Origin: Pratylenchus scribneri
Taxonomy: Eukaryota > Nematoda > Chromadorea > Rhabditida > Pratylenchidae
Direction: 5' to 3'
Assembly (NCBI GenBank): GCA_030063045.1
Contig: JAQSEB010000001.1
Coordinates: 3,410,001-3,474,000, forward strand
DNA: 64,000 nucleotides
The position numbers and the translations under genes were made by a program. Position 1 is the stretch's first letter; each line of letters opens with the position of its first letter. Below the pieces are notes generated by a model that was not told the DNA's origin, made no database searches, and saw only the letters and a program-made list of their open reading frames with translations. Of the stretch, positions 24,676 through 34,704 are shown piece after piece.

Positions 24676-25599
24676 CAGGGTGGGGCAAAAGTTCTGCAAG
24701 TCTGTTTTTTTCAAATAAAATTTTAATGGATAAATACAATTTTTTCATTTTTGGTATAATAATAAATCATTATGCTCTTTGTTGGAATTATTAAAAGAAT
24801 TGCGAATTTTAAGCCTTTCATTCGAGAGGCGGACTTGAATACATGTCCTCCTCAAGGCAGAAATGGTCGCACATTTTTTTAGGGGTTTTTAATTTTTATC
24901 CTACTTTTAATTTCAAATTAAAAACTTTTAACTATATTTTCTAATAGCTTAAACACAGGGCCAATTAATATAAAAAAGAGAAATAAAAATATTAAAAATT
25001 AAACAAATTAGCCTAGACGAACTTTTTGATACGAAAATGCAAAAATCGATGACTTGAAAATCCAAAATTTTCAAATTCTGAATTTCCTTGACCATTTGTG
25101 TTCTTTCTGCCTAAATATTACTTTTCTATCTATTTTTATTAAAAAGGCAAATTTTGAGAAAAGCCACCCCATTTTAAAACTATTTTTGAGGGGCATTTAT
25201 AGGCCGATTTTTGGGTTTTCCCATGGTCGCACGATTTTTTCAACATTTTTCTATGCCACTTTTTTATATTCAGGGTGGGATGCAAAATTTTTAGCAATTT
25301 ATGAAGCCAAGATATAGATTTATTAATCCCGAAAATTTTATAAATTTTCATGTTCCCATTCTCGAGTTATGCCTTAAAGTATTTTTCGTCAAAAAGTGGA
25401 TTTTCAGGTTCAAAATGAATGGACCTTTTTTTAAAAAATTATAAAATAATTTAGGGAATTGTTAATAGTCCAATTATAATTGATATAAGGGTAAAAGAGA
25501 TTGAAGAATTCGAATTTGAAAAGAAAATTGGATAAATCTTAAATTTAAGACCTAAAATAATCATTCGAAAAAAACTTGCAGAACTTTTGCCCCACCCTG
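24676..25599. mobile_element. Tc1/mariner-like non-autonomous element, copy 3 (924 bp)
   Basis: Third copy with the same ends and TA flanks. It shares the copy 2 base at the variable position (25,348 region), so copies 2 and 3 are probably the closer pair. Spacing to copy 2 is 1,577 bp, against 1,215 bp between copies 1 and 2, so the satellite units around them differ in monomer number. Confidence 0.9.
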
Positions 25600-26393
25600 T
25601 AGAATTTGCTCGGAATATAATTTTAAAAAATTTTTAAACCCTGCAAAAATTTGCATATAGAGGGAAACTAGTAGAATTTGCTCGGAATATAATTTTAAAA
25701 AATTTTTAAACCCTGCAAAAATTTGCATATAGAGGGGAACTAGTAGAATTTGCGCGGAATATAATTTTAAAAAATTTTTAAACCCTGCAAAAATTTGCAT
25801 ATAGAGGGGAACTAGTAGAATTTGCGCGGAATATAATTTTAAAAAATTTTTAAACCCTGCAAAAATTTGCATATAGAGGGAAACTAGTAGAATTTGCTCG
25901 GAATATAATTTTAAAAAATTTTTAAACCCTGCAAAAATTTACATATTGAGGGAAACTAGTAGAATTTGCTCGGAATATAATTTTAAAAAATTTTTAAACC
26001 CTGCAAAAATTTGCATATAGAGGGAAACTAGTCGAAATAGATCAATAAATATATTTTAAAATATTTTTAAACCCTGCAGAAATTTGCATATAGAGGGAAA
26101 CTAGTAGAATTTGCTCGGAATATAATTTTAAAAAATTTTTAAACCCTGCAAAAATTTGCATATAGAGGGGAACTAGTAGAATTTGCGCGGAATATAATTT
26201 TAAAAAATTTTTAAACCCTGCAAAAATTTGCATATAGAGGGAAACTAGTAGAATTTGCTCGGAATATAATTTTAAAAAATTTTTAAACCCTGCAAAAATT
26301 TACATATTGAGGGAAACTAGTAGAATTTGCTCGGAATATAATTTTAAAAAATTTTTAAACCCTGCAAAAATTTGCATATAGAGGGAAACTAGA

Positions 26394-28335
26394 AGTAATC
26401 TCGCCTCCGTTCTTTGACTTTTTAATAGTTCCATTCTACTGAAAACTTAGACTCAAAAAAAGGAATATTTGATCTGGAATTTACGACCAGTTGTCCATCC
26501 AAATAATAATAAAAGAAAAATCCTTAATAGAAGACTTTAAAAAAAGGTGAGGCCAGGTGATTTAATAAAAATTATTGGAATAGTGAGAGAGATAGAAATT
26601 GAACTATTCAGTTTTTCAATAGTAAACAAAACTAAACAATTGCCTTTTCTTTTGGAAGATAAAGCAGAAATAAGCGAAGAAACAAAGTATCGTTTTCGTT
26701 ATCTAGATCTAAGAATAAAAGAAAGTAAAAATTTAATTCTAATTAAAAGTCAATTTTTAAATATTATCAGAGACTATTTTATAAAAAGGAAGTTTGTCGA
26801 AATTGAAACTCCTCTTCTTTCACAGTATTCTCCCGAAGGGGCACAAACTTTCTTGGTTAATTCTAGTTTTCCTAATCAATTTTATACTCTTTCTCAATCT
26901 CCTCAGATGTTCAAACAAATGTTAATGATGGCTGGGTTTAGAAAATACTTTCAAATTGCGAAGAACTTTCGAAAAGAAGATGCAAGAAGTAATAGACAGA
27001 TCGAATTCTTACAACTGGATGTGGAAGAGAGTTTTACAACAGAGAAAAAAATTAAAAATATAGTAGAAAAGTTGTTAAAGTTTTCTCTAAATAAGATATT
27101 TCAAAATTTAGAGATCTCCTTTTCTACAGATACTTATCACTCAGTTATCGAAAAATATAATACTGAAAAACCAGACCTAAGAAAGAATAAAGAAAATAAA
27201 AAAGAATTAAAATTTTTATGGATTACCGATTGACCTCTTTTCCAACGTGACGAAAATAGTCATAAAATACTTAGTTTCAGACACCCTTTTTCAGCAATTA
27301 AAAAAAATCAAGTTCGTCTTTTTTTAGAAAACAAAATTAAGTGGAAGACATTATTGCCTTATCGGCAATCCTAAAGAATCTGGGTCCCAAAATTATTTTT
27401 CATTTTTTTCCTCAAAATATGTTTTTTAGGTATAATCGAAATCGTAAAATACGAATCTGACATCCTTTTTGCCATATCTTGCCATCTTGGTAAGATAATG
27501 CCGATTTTTAACAAGAAAAAGCAAAGGGGGGACCAAGGGCATTTTCGCTGAAAATTTTTATATGGCCAATATATAGCTCAATCGACGCAGTTCGATGAGA
27601 GGAATCGAATGGTATCACTTTTATAGGGTATATTTAATTACTGGCAAGTTAGAGGTCTAAATCCCTTACCAAGACAAATATTTCTTTTGGTCATAACTTG
27701 CTTTTATTAAAATATTACCTTATAAAAGTGGTACCATTCAATTCCTCTCATCGAACTGCGTCGATTGAGCTATATATTGGCCATATAAAAATTTTCAGCA
27801 AAAATGCCCTTGGTCCCCCCTTTGCTTTTTCTTGGTAAAAGTCGGCAGTATTTTACCAAGGTGGTAAGATATCAAAAAATTAACATCAATTTTGAATTCT
27901 ACGGCCCGATTACCTTTAAAAATGAATTTTTAGGCAAAAAAAAAATTTAAAAAATTTAGGGACCCAGATTCTTTAGGATTGCCACATTGGCAATCAGCGA
28001 TTCTTTTGACTTAGTTTGTAACGGGGAGGAAATTCTTAGTGGTAGTCTTCGTATCTATAAGAGAGAAGTTCAAGAAAAGGTTTTTGATTTATTAGGTTAT
28101 ACAGAAAAAGAAAAAAATGATTTTTTTAACTTTTTTTAGATGCTTTAGATTTCGCTGCCCCCCCCCCCCCCCCTCATGGAGGCTTTGGATTGGGAATAGA
28201 CCGCTTGCTTTCTATCGTTTTGGGACTGAAAAATTTAAAACCACTTCTTGCCTTTCCAAAAAGTATTGAAGGGATCTGTTTAGTAACAAACACACCTTAT
28301 TTTGAAGATAAAAAAAATGAAAAGACAATCTGGTA
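26394..28335 (+). pseudogene. aspS: Bacterial aspartyl-tRNA synthetase gene, broken (UGA=Trp)
   Basis: Charges tRNA-Asp with aspartate (class II synthetase). The main open part (about 26,541-27,350) carries KYRFRYLDLRIKES, the motif 2 region FYTLSQSPQMFKQMLMMAGF with YFQIAKNFRKEDARSNRQIE, all bacterial AspRS hallmarks. Reading stops at a TGA (27,231-27,233) in WITD(TGA)PLFQ, where the family has a coding residue. With TGA as Trp the frame runs on into FRHPFSAIKKNQ. A 642-bp MITE then interrupts it. The C-terminal part resumes with FDLVCNGEEILSGSLRI and ends with motif 3, HGGFGLGIDR. Further damage: the N-terminal anticodon-binding domain is largely cut off by the satellite junction at 26,394, the frame changes near 26,533, and one base is lacking in a T7 run near 28,131-28,137. 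Sixteen consecutive C (28,158-28,173) add in-frame prolines before HGG. The end overlaps the start of the next gene. Confidence 0.93.
27353..27994. mobile_element. Fold-back MITE inserted in aspS
   Basis: About 642 bp with terminal inverted repeats: ATTGCC, five variable bases, then GGCAATCCTAAAGAATCTGG, mirrored at the right end. A second long inverted pair lies inside (about 27,500-27,650 against 27,715-27,840, including TATATTGGCCATATAAAAAT), so most of the element can fold on itself. It has no coding capacity. It splits aspS between the ENKIK and FDLVCNG parts. The exact target duplication is unclear. Confidence 0.85.
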
Positions 28336-29548
28336 AATCTAATAAATTTAATGAAAGAAAATTGATTATTTTTGTTTGTTTAACAATTTTTGTTTTTTGT
28401 TGTCTCATAGACTGTCCCTTACTTTTTTACCTTATCTTTATAAAAAAAAAAACAGATAGCATTTCTCATTTTTCTCGTCCTTGGTTATTTGTTGAAAAAG
28501 ATTTAGTTTTAAAAGAAAAATTTTTTAAAGACAGTTGCTTTCTTTTTTCAGAAGAGATCAAGGATTGACGTCTTCTTAATGAAAGTTATTTTAAAAAACA
28601 TTTGCTTGGCACTTCGTATTACTCTCACCTTTTTATCTTGCCAATAGGAGAGTATGGTTTGTTATCAATGGATTATCCTCTCCAATTGTTCGAAATATGT
28701 TACTATTTTAAAAAAGTCGTTGATTTTTCTGAAAATAAAAACAAAGTTCTTTCTCTAGTCTTGGGGGTTAACGGAAATCATTTCAATTCATTCTCAATTA
28801 GATTTAACAGCAATGTCTCAAAATACGAAGTATATTATTTCGAGCCTTTTGGTATATCCCAAACGGAAGTTCTTTCATATGGAAAAGAAAGAGATTTTTT
28901 AATAAAAAAAAAAATAAAAGAAGTTAAAGAAGTTTACAATAAAAGGTGAAACAAGATCTGCGATTTTTTATATGAAAGCGAAGAAATTAGGAATTTCATA
29001 AAATTAGTAGAGGAAAAAGAAGAAAAAAACCCTGGAATATTGAAAAATTTTTTTGAAAAAAATAAAGAAATAAGGCAAATACAAATAAGAAAAATATCGG
29101 AAATACTGAAGGAAAAAAACTAATTAAAGAAGAAAATGAACTGACTATTGTTGAGGAAGCCATTCATTTTTTAGACAATTCAGCGATGATAAAAAAAATA
29201 ACAAAAAAAATATTTGGTAAAAAAGAAAATCTTTATGAAATAGTTGGAAACATATTAGATAGAAATTTTCTTTCAAGAAGAAAAGCCTTTGTTATTTTTA
29301 AGGAAATTTTTGGTGAAGAAACTTCCATTAATTTTAATAAAAAACAATACCAAAAAGATAGTACGGATTGTCTTATTTACTGTCTTTTTGCTTCCGAGAA
29401 AATTCACGAAATTTTTTCTCAAAAAGAAGAAAACACAGAAGAGTTTCTTTATTCATCAGAAAACGCCGAAAAAAAATTTGAAAAAGATTTTAATCAAACC
29501 AAAGAAAAAAGAGATAATTTCAGACTAGAGAACAATTTTTTTGACTAA
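28302..29548 (+). CDS. CE-clan (Ulp1/adenain-like) cysteine protease, one frameshift, UGA=Trp
   Basis: Starts with TTG at 28,302 or ATG at 28,317, overlapping the aspS end, so it was probably co-transcribed with aspS. Residues ~25-50 form a strong hydrophobic segment (membrane anchor or signal). The central part has a family-typical His in NGNHFNSFSI (His codon at 28,779) followed by an acidic and aromatic strand, YYFEPFG. After a frame change in an A7 run near 29,115 it continues to QYQKDSTDCLIYCLF, the Gln and Cys (codon 29,369) of the His-Asp/Glu-Gln-Cys active site. Two in-frame TGA codons (28,566 and 28,947) must read as Trp. Enzymes of this clan cut ubiquitin-like or precursor proteins and are frequent effectors of intracellular bacteria. 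The substrate here is unknown. The frameshift makes this nuclear copy probably non-functional. Confidence 0.7.
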
Positions 29549-30015
29549 AGATAGCAAATTGTATCTGAAAGAGAACCATCTAGAAATCCAACAAGTTCGT
29601 TAACTTTAAAAAAAGAGCTGAATAAAAACAAGAAAAAGATTAAATAAGAGTTGTCTTAGATAGTATGTGTGATATGATAACACTAAAACAATAGGCATTG
29701 TCAACAAATATAAGAAAAGTACAATAGCTAAAAGAAAAATGATTTAAAAATATCATCTTCTCTAAATTAAACAAGACTAATGAATTGTTTAAACTCTTTA
29801 AGACAAAAACTGACTAATGTTGGTTCATAAAAAAGAAAAGAGAAAAGAAAAATCCCGGAACAACAACTTATCTTCATTAACCGTTGTGTTGTATCAGGAG
29901 TCTTAATCTCTATTTGTTTTTTTATCAAAAAAAATGACAAAAAAACTAAGAATAAAAAACAACTAAATATCGGTTTATTAAAGATAGGAGGTAGTAAGAA
30001 GAAGTTAAAACCAAA
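29549..30015. other. AT-rich spacer between convergent bacterial-type genes
   Basis: Very AT-rich DNA between the end of the protease gene (plus) and the end of proS (minus). I see no open frame, RNA gene or clear terminator hairpin. Confidence 0.6.
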
Positions 30016-31437
30016 TTAGTAAGATCTTCCCAAAAACGCTAATAATGATGATGAAGATTTACAAAATAAACATTTTTTTTGTTTCTTTTTTAGTTTTAGG
30101 TATCTAATGCTGTAACCAAGAAAAGAATCCCCGATATTTTCTTCGCAAGAAATTGTATTACAAAAGTAAAAGCCAAATAAACCTTTCTTTTTTGTTATCA
30201 CTATCTTTTCTCTAAGTTCTTTAAGATTTTTCGCTAAGTAAATGTTTTCGTTCAAAAAGTTTTTTTTTTCTTTTAGTAAAAGATATTCGTTTAATAAGAA
30301 ATGTTTTTTAACTTCTGAGAAAAATTTTTTTAAACCTTCCTTTTCTAAAGAGAAATTAACAAAATTCTTTTTTCTGATGTCTTCCCTTCTGATTAGAGTT
30401 ACTTTTTTTTCCTCCTTTTCCATTTTTCCAATTATTATCTTAATTGGACATCCTTTTTGGTCAGCCTCTTCCAAGTTTTTACTTACTTGAGAATTATTAT
30501 TAAACAAAAAGCACCGATATTTGGTCTTTAACTTATCAAATACATCTTTTTGAAAAGATGAACAACTTTCATTTAATAGAATAAAACCTATTTGAACAGG
30601 TGCTATTCTGAAAGGAAAAATTAATCCTTTACTATCTTTATATGTTTTGGCGATTGCCCCAATCATTCTAGTAGAGCTACCCCAAGAGGTTGAAAAAGGG
30701 TATTTTATACTATTATCTTTGTCCAAAAAACTGACTTTAAATGTTTTACAAAATTTATTCCCAAAAAAATGAGCTGTTGCTATTTGTAGACATTGTCCAT
30801 CAGGAAGAATTGTTTCTATCGTATAAGTCTCTAGCGCTCCTGAAAATTTTTCTTTTTCGCTTTTTTTCCCTCAAACAATGGCCAAATTTAATGTTTTTTG
30901 ACAAAAATTTTTGTAGACGGAAAATATTTTTTTAACAAAAATTCTTGCTTCTTCTTCTGAATAATGAATAGTGTGCCCTTCTTGCCAAAGAAATTCTCTA
31001 TTTCGAAGAAAGGTGGTTGTACTTTTCTCAAATCTAAAAACAGAGCATCATTGGTTGTACAGAATAGGAAGTTGACGGTAGCTTTCTAGTATTTGTTTAT
31101 ATCAGTAATAAAACATTACTTCACTGGTTGGTCGTAGAACTATTCTATCTTTTTCTTTTGTGCTTTCCTTTTTCTCCAAAAAAAAAAGTTCCGGCTTAAA
31201 CCCAAAAATGTGTTCCTTTTCTTTTTCAAAAAAACTCAATGGTATAAAGGAAGAAAGTAAAACGTCTTTGATGTTTAGTTTACTAAATCTTTTTGTTAAT
31301 TCTTTTTGGATGTTTTTTCAAAGCAAAAGACCAGCCGGAGGAAGAATGAAGGTTCCTTTGCAAGGAGAAGGGAAAAAAACATTGGCTAGCGTTAAATTTT
31401 GAATGTAGTTTTTTTCTTCTTTTTCTTCGTTTTCCAT
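30016..31437 (-). CDS. proS: Prolyl-tRNA synthetase (archaeal/eukaryotic-type, UGA=Trp)
   Basis: Charges tRNA-Pro with proline. One unbroken frame of 473 codons from the ATG at 31,437 to the stop at 30,016, provided TGA is Trp. The standard code gives only the last 236 codons. Four TGA codons lie in frame (plus-strand TCA at 31,318, 31,102, 31,048 and 30,871). Diagnostic stretches: GFKPELFFLEKKES, VLRPTSEVMFYY, then QWCSVFRFEKSTTTFLRNRE with W from TGA, FLWQEGHTIH, SGALETYTIETILPDGQ, and TSWGSSTRMIGAIA. The C terminus has a Cys pair (CLFC) and ends in GRSY, the zinc-binding tail of the archaeal/eukaryotic-type ProRS that Mollicutes also use. Length matches that type. It lies 43 bp downstream of tsaB on the same strand, as in an operon. 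It is the only bacterial-type gene here without visible damage. Confidence 0.95.
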
Positions 31438-31480
31438 TTTTAAAACTAAAATAGCAGAGTTTTTTAAAGGTATTTTTTGC

Positions 31481-32049
31481 TTATTTCTTTGATTTCTTTA
31501 TCCAAGTTAAGGATTTTAGTAAAAAATGGTTTCTTTTTTTAAACGCTTCTAGTAAATCTGTTTCTTCGAAGTCTTTAACAACAGAAAAATTATTAAATTC
31601 TTTTTGCTTTTCTTCTATTTCTTTTTTTTCATAGAATGCCTTTCTTTTAGCAATTATCGGTTCTTCTTTTTCATCAAAAATTTCTAGGTAAAACTTTTTC
31701 TCACTTCTATCTAAACTTATTATACTTAGACTGTTTTCTTTTCCTTGTAATTTAGTGCTTTCAATATAGAAAATTTCTAAGTCTTTTTTTAGGACGTTAA
31801 AGATTGAAATAAAGGTTAAGCTAACCCTTATTCCCGTTTGGCTACCTGGCCCGGAGGAAAAAAAATAGATCCTATTTCTTTTAAATCTTTTTTTTCTTTT
31901 TTAACATATCATCTAAAATTTCTAGAAAGCTTTCTGCTTTTTCTAAGCTATTCTCTTTTCTAAATTCCGAAATTAATTTCTCTCCTTCTAATAAGGCTAT
32001 AAATAAGATTGGTGTAATAATACTAAAGTACAAAGTGATAGGAGTCATA
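31481..32049 (-). pseudogene. tsaB: TsaB (YeaZ) tRNA t6A biosynthesis protein, frameshifted
   Basis: TsaB is the scaffold subunit of the bacterial complex that makes threonylcarbamoyl-adenosine at position 37 of ANN-decoding tRNAs. The minus strand starts at the ATG at 32,049 with a family-like first strand (ITLYFSIITPILFIALLEGE). It continues EFRKENSLEKAESFLEILDD, and after a frame change carries the TsaB signature SSGPGSQTGIRVSLTF, then a divergent C-terminal part ending at a stop at 31,481. Two one-base losses are needed to read it through. One is in an A8 run near 31,890 and one in a T8 run near 31,858-31,865 (plus-strand A8). It lies just upstream of proS in the same direction. Identification rests mainly on the GPGSQTG-IR motif and the N-terminal fold pattern. 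Confidence 0.82.
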
Positions 32050-32626
32050 TAAAACTATCTTAATATATGTAGAGATTTGTTAAAGTAAAATTTTTTAAAA
32101 AAAAGATAACGCAAGGAAAAATAATAATTTTCAAGACAACTGAAATAAAAATTCTGGTTATTTCAACTATTCAAATTAATAAAATTAGATAAAAGTCATG
32201 GTTATAGTTATATATAAATATATAAAGAATGACTTCTAAGGTTATGCAAGATATAGAAAAATTGTTGGAGAAAGCACAGGAAAAAAAGGATGAATTAGAT
32301 GAAAAAATCAGAATTTTCTTGTTAAGAAACCAAAGACAATAAAAAGAAGAATTATTAGAAGATTATAAAGAGTTAAAGGAAAACCTAGAAAGTATTGGAA
32401 AACAATACCAGATATCTTCTGAAGGACAAAAAAAATATTGATCCAGACAATTTGAAACTTATTTCGAAATTGAAAGAAAATTATTAGAATGAAGAGGGAT
32501 GTATCCGGAAAAAATACTAGATTTGTTTTTTAAAGGAAATAATATCCTTGATAACGAAAAACAACGGACGGTGAAGCTGTGAAAATTAATGATTGGATTT
32601 AAACACCTAACGCATTATATTTTCGC

Positions 32627-34704
32627 GGTGCTGCAGCGTTTCGCAAAATTTTCACTTTTGCGCGTTCTGCAAAATTTTTCACTTTTTTTTAAATTTCCGC
32701 CAAAATAAAATGCCAATATAAAAAATAAAAATAAAATAAATGAAATGAAATGCAAATTATTAATTGCAAAATGTAAACCTCGATTGTTGAACCTAAACCA
32801 CCCAAAACAATAGCAAATAATTTACTATAAAATATAAATTAAATTTTCAGAATTAAATAAATTATTATCAATTAAACGTCGACAAAAAAACGAAAAGCAA
32901 ATGGCAGCAAAAAAGCAACGTGGCGAGAAGAAGGCCAAGAGCTCATTGAACAAGGTGGTCACCCGTGAATACACCATCCATATGCATAAACTCATTCATG
33001 GAATTTACGGTTTACATTTTAATAATTAAAATTTTTAACAATCTATTGGGAAATATTATAAAAAATGGAAAAAAATATTGAAAATGGTTTTTTCCTAGAC
33101 CCCAAATCATCCAACGGATAGAACTTATCATGGCGCATCATTTGATAATGAATTTTGATAGTTTTGAACCAAAAAACAAATTGGTTTAAACCGTTTAATA
33201 CCTTTTAATTGCTGCCAAGCCATGATAAATTATGTGCAATACAACGCGTTTTGACCTACTCTATCCAATTCCTATTAGTGGGTATGTGATTTGTGAGTCT
33301 AGGATAAACCAAAATCGCTGAACAGCTATAATCTTTTCAACATATTCAATTCAATACTTATTCTCACCTCTTTCGATTCAGTGGTTTCAAATACCGAGCA
33401 CCGCGTGCCATCAAAGAGGTCGAGAAATTTGCCGAGAAGCAAATGGGCACTCCCGATGTTCGCATCGACACTTGGCTGAACAAATTTCTTTGGTCACAAG
33501 GCGTTCGGTATTCCATATTTAAATTTTTTTATTTAATTTCTTAATTTCTCAGCAATGTTCCATACCGAGTTCGTGTACGCTTATCGCGTCGACGCAACGA
33601 TGACGAGGATTCACCGCACAAGCTCTACACCTTGGTATTCCATTTAAACATTAAATTAGCTTTCAACATTTACCCAAAGTTTTAATAAAATGAGAGCAGT
33701 CCAACTTCGTTTCGGGCTAATTTGAAACATTTTAATTACTCATCACATCAAGGATTGGACAAATATCGATAATTTTGTTAGCAAATTACAGAATAGCTTC
33801 TTGGTTTTATAATAATATTAATTTTATTCAGATTGGTTTCAAATTTTTGGAATTGTGCCCAAAAACAGAAAATATCGCTAATCAGTAGTAAAGAATATGG
33901 TTTTTTGGACACAAATCCATCCATTCTGAGCCAATCTAAATAAAATTAATATCATTGGGTAGCCAAGAATTTGATCTTTAAATTTTATAAAAATAAATCT
34001 AATTTAATTCCGCCCTTGATGAGTTATTGTTAACGGCGATATGATAGGCTGTTAACCAAAAAGTTTTAAATTAGATATTTTCAAATTAACCTAAGTCCAC
34101 CAAACACCATACACCACCCTACCAAAAGACAAACATAGCAAATGTCTAATTTTCTACATTTTTTCAGGTCACCCATGTGCCAGTGACTTCTTTCAAACGG
34201 CTGACTACCGTGAATGTCGAGAGCGAAGATTGAAGAGCAAATGTGCTGCCAATTTTTAATGATGGAAGTTTAATAAAAAAGACTATTTTTGGAATATATT
34301 TCCAACATATTTTAATTGTTATTTATTATTTTATTTCAATTCGATTATATAAAAATTGTTGGATTTTATTGATAAAATTCAAAAACCCCACTACAAATAA
34401 TTATCCATTGCTTTTTCTTAGTTTAAATCGAGAATGCATCCATGATCCATCTAATCTTTAGAGAATTTTAATTCGGTATGATCTTAACAATTATCAAAGC
34501 CAAATTTTGGCTTATGAGATGACATAAAGAAGCTTAGAAAAGCAATTTTATTTTTATTTATTTAATTCATGTGTATTTTAATTTTAAAAAATGTAAAAAG
34601 TAGATTTATTTTTAAATTGGCATTTTGTTTGGCGGAATTTAAACAAAAGTGAAAAATTTTGCCGAACGCGCCAAAGTGCAAATTTTGCGAAACGCGCCAA
34701 CCCC
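32627..34704. mobile_element. 2.08-kb TIR transposon carrying an RPL31 gene (Pack-MULE-like)
   Basis: The ends are about 75-bp imperfect inverted repeats (32,627-32,701 and 34,629-34,704) sharing GCGTTTCGCAAAATTT and GGCAAAATTTTTCACTTTT-type blocks and G-rich tips. Both sides carry the same 9-bp flank TATTTTCGC (32,618-32,626 and 34,705-34,713). A 9-bp duplication fits Mutator-like elements. There is no transposase. The interior is a complete intron-bearing ribosomal protein gene, as in Pack-MULE gene capture. It lies inside the unidentified bacterial-type gene, so it moved after the bacterial DNA was already in the eukaryotic nucleus. Confidence 0.88.
32901..34233 (+). pseudogene. rpl-31: Ribosomal protein L31 (eL31) copy with a damaged first splice donor
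   Basis: eL31 is a component of the cytosolic large subunit near the peptide exit tunnel. Four exons: 32,901-33,004; 33,382-33,507; 33,553-33,634; 34,168-34,233. The protein has the expected length and hallmarks: [63 protein letters not shown] and an acidic C terminus, TVNVESED. Exons 2-4 join through normal GT-AG borders. Joining exon 1 to exon 2 in frame requires cutting after GGAAT, where the intron begins TTACGG instead of GT. Using the nearest GT (33,008 region) shifts the frame. The introns show it is a genomic capture and not a retrocopy. Whether it is expressed is unknown. The broken donor suggests a decaying copy, with the functional gene elsewhere. Confidence 0.9.

Larger units (their letters stand above)
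13378..26393. repeat. 72/73-bp satellite array, main block with large higher-order repeats
   Basis: Continuation of the satellite seen at 1-1,385. Landmark groups of 72-bp-type monomers recur at 13,894, 15,130, 15,753, then 16,729, 17,820, 18,443, then 19,927. The spacings of 2,690-3,198 bp show multi-kilobase duplications of whole blocks, with gains or losses of one or two monomers. Variants such as GGGGAAC with TTTGCGCGG appear only near 25,700-26,200. Three identical-looking 924-bp transposons lie in the right-hand part. There are no genes. The array stops at 26,393 against bacterial-type DNA. Confidence 0.97.

Noticed and set aside
26547..27233. Stand-alone 228-codon synthetase-like gene ending at 27,233
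   Set aside because: The TGA at 27,231 lies inside a continuous AspRS alignment and further AspRS sequence follows on both sides of the MITE, so this is part of a longer recoded and broken gene.
28302..29548. Maverick/Polinton or other viral origin because of the adenain-like protease signature
   Set aside because: No polymerase B, integrase, packaging ATPase or capsid gene is nearby. The neighbours are bacterial translation genes sharing the same codon reassignment.
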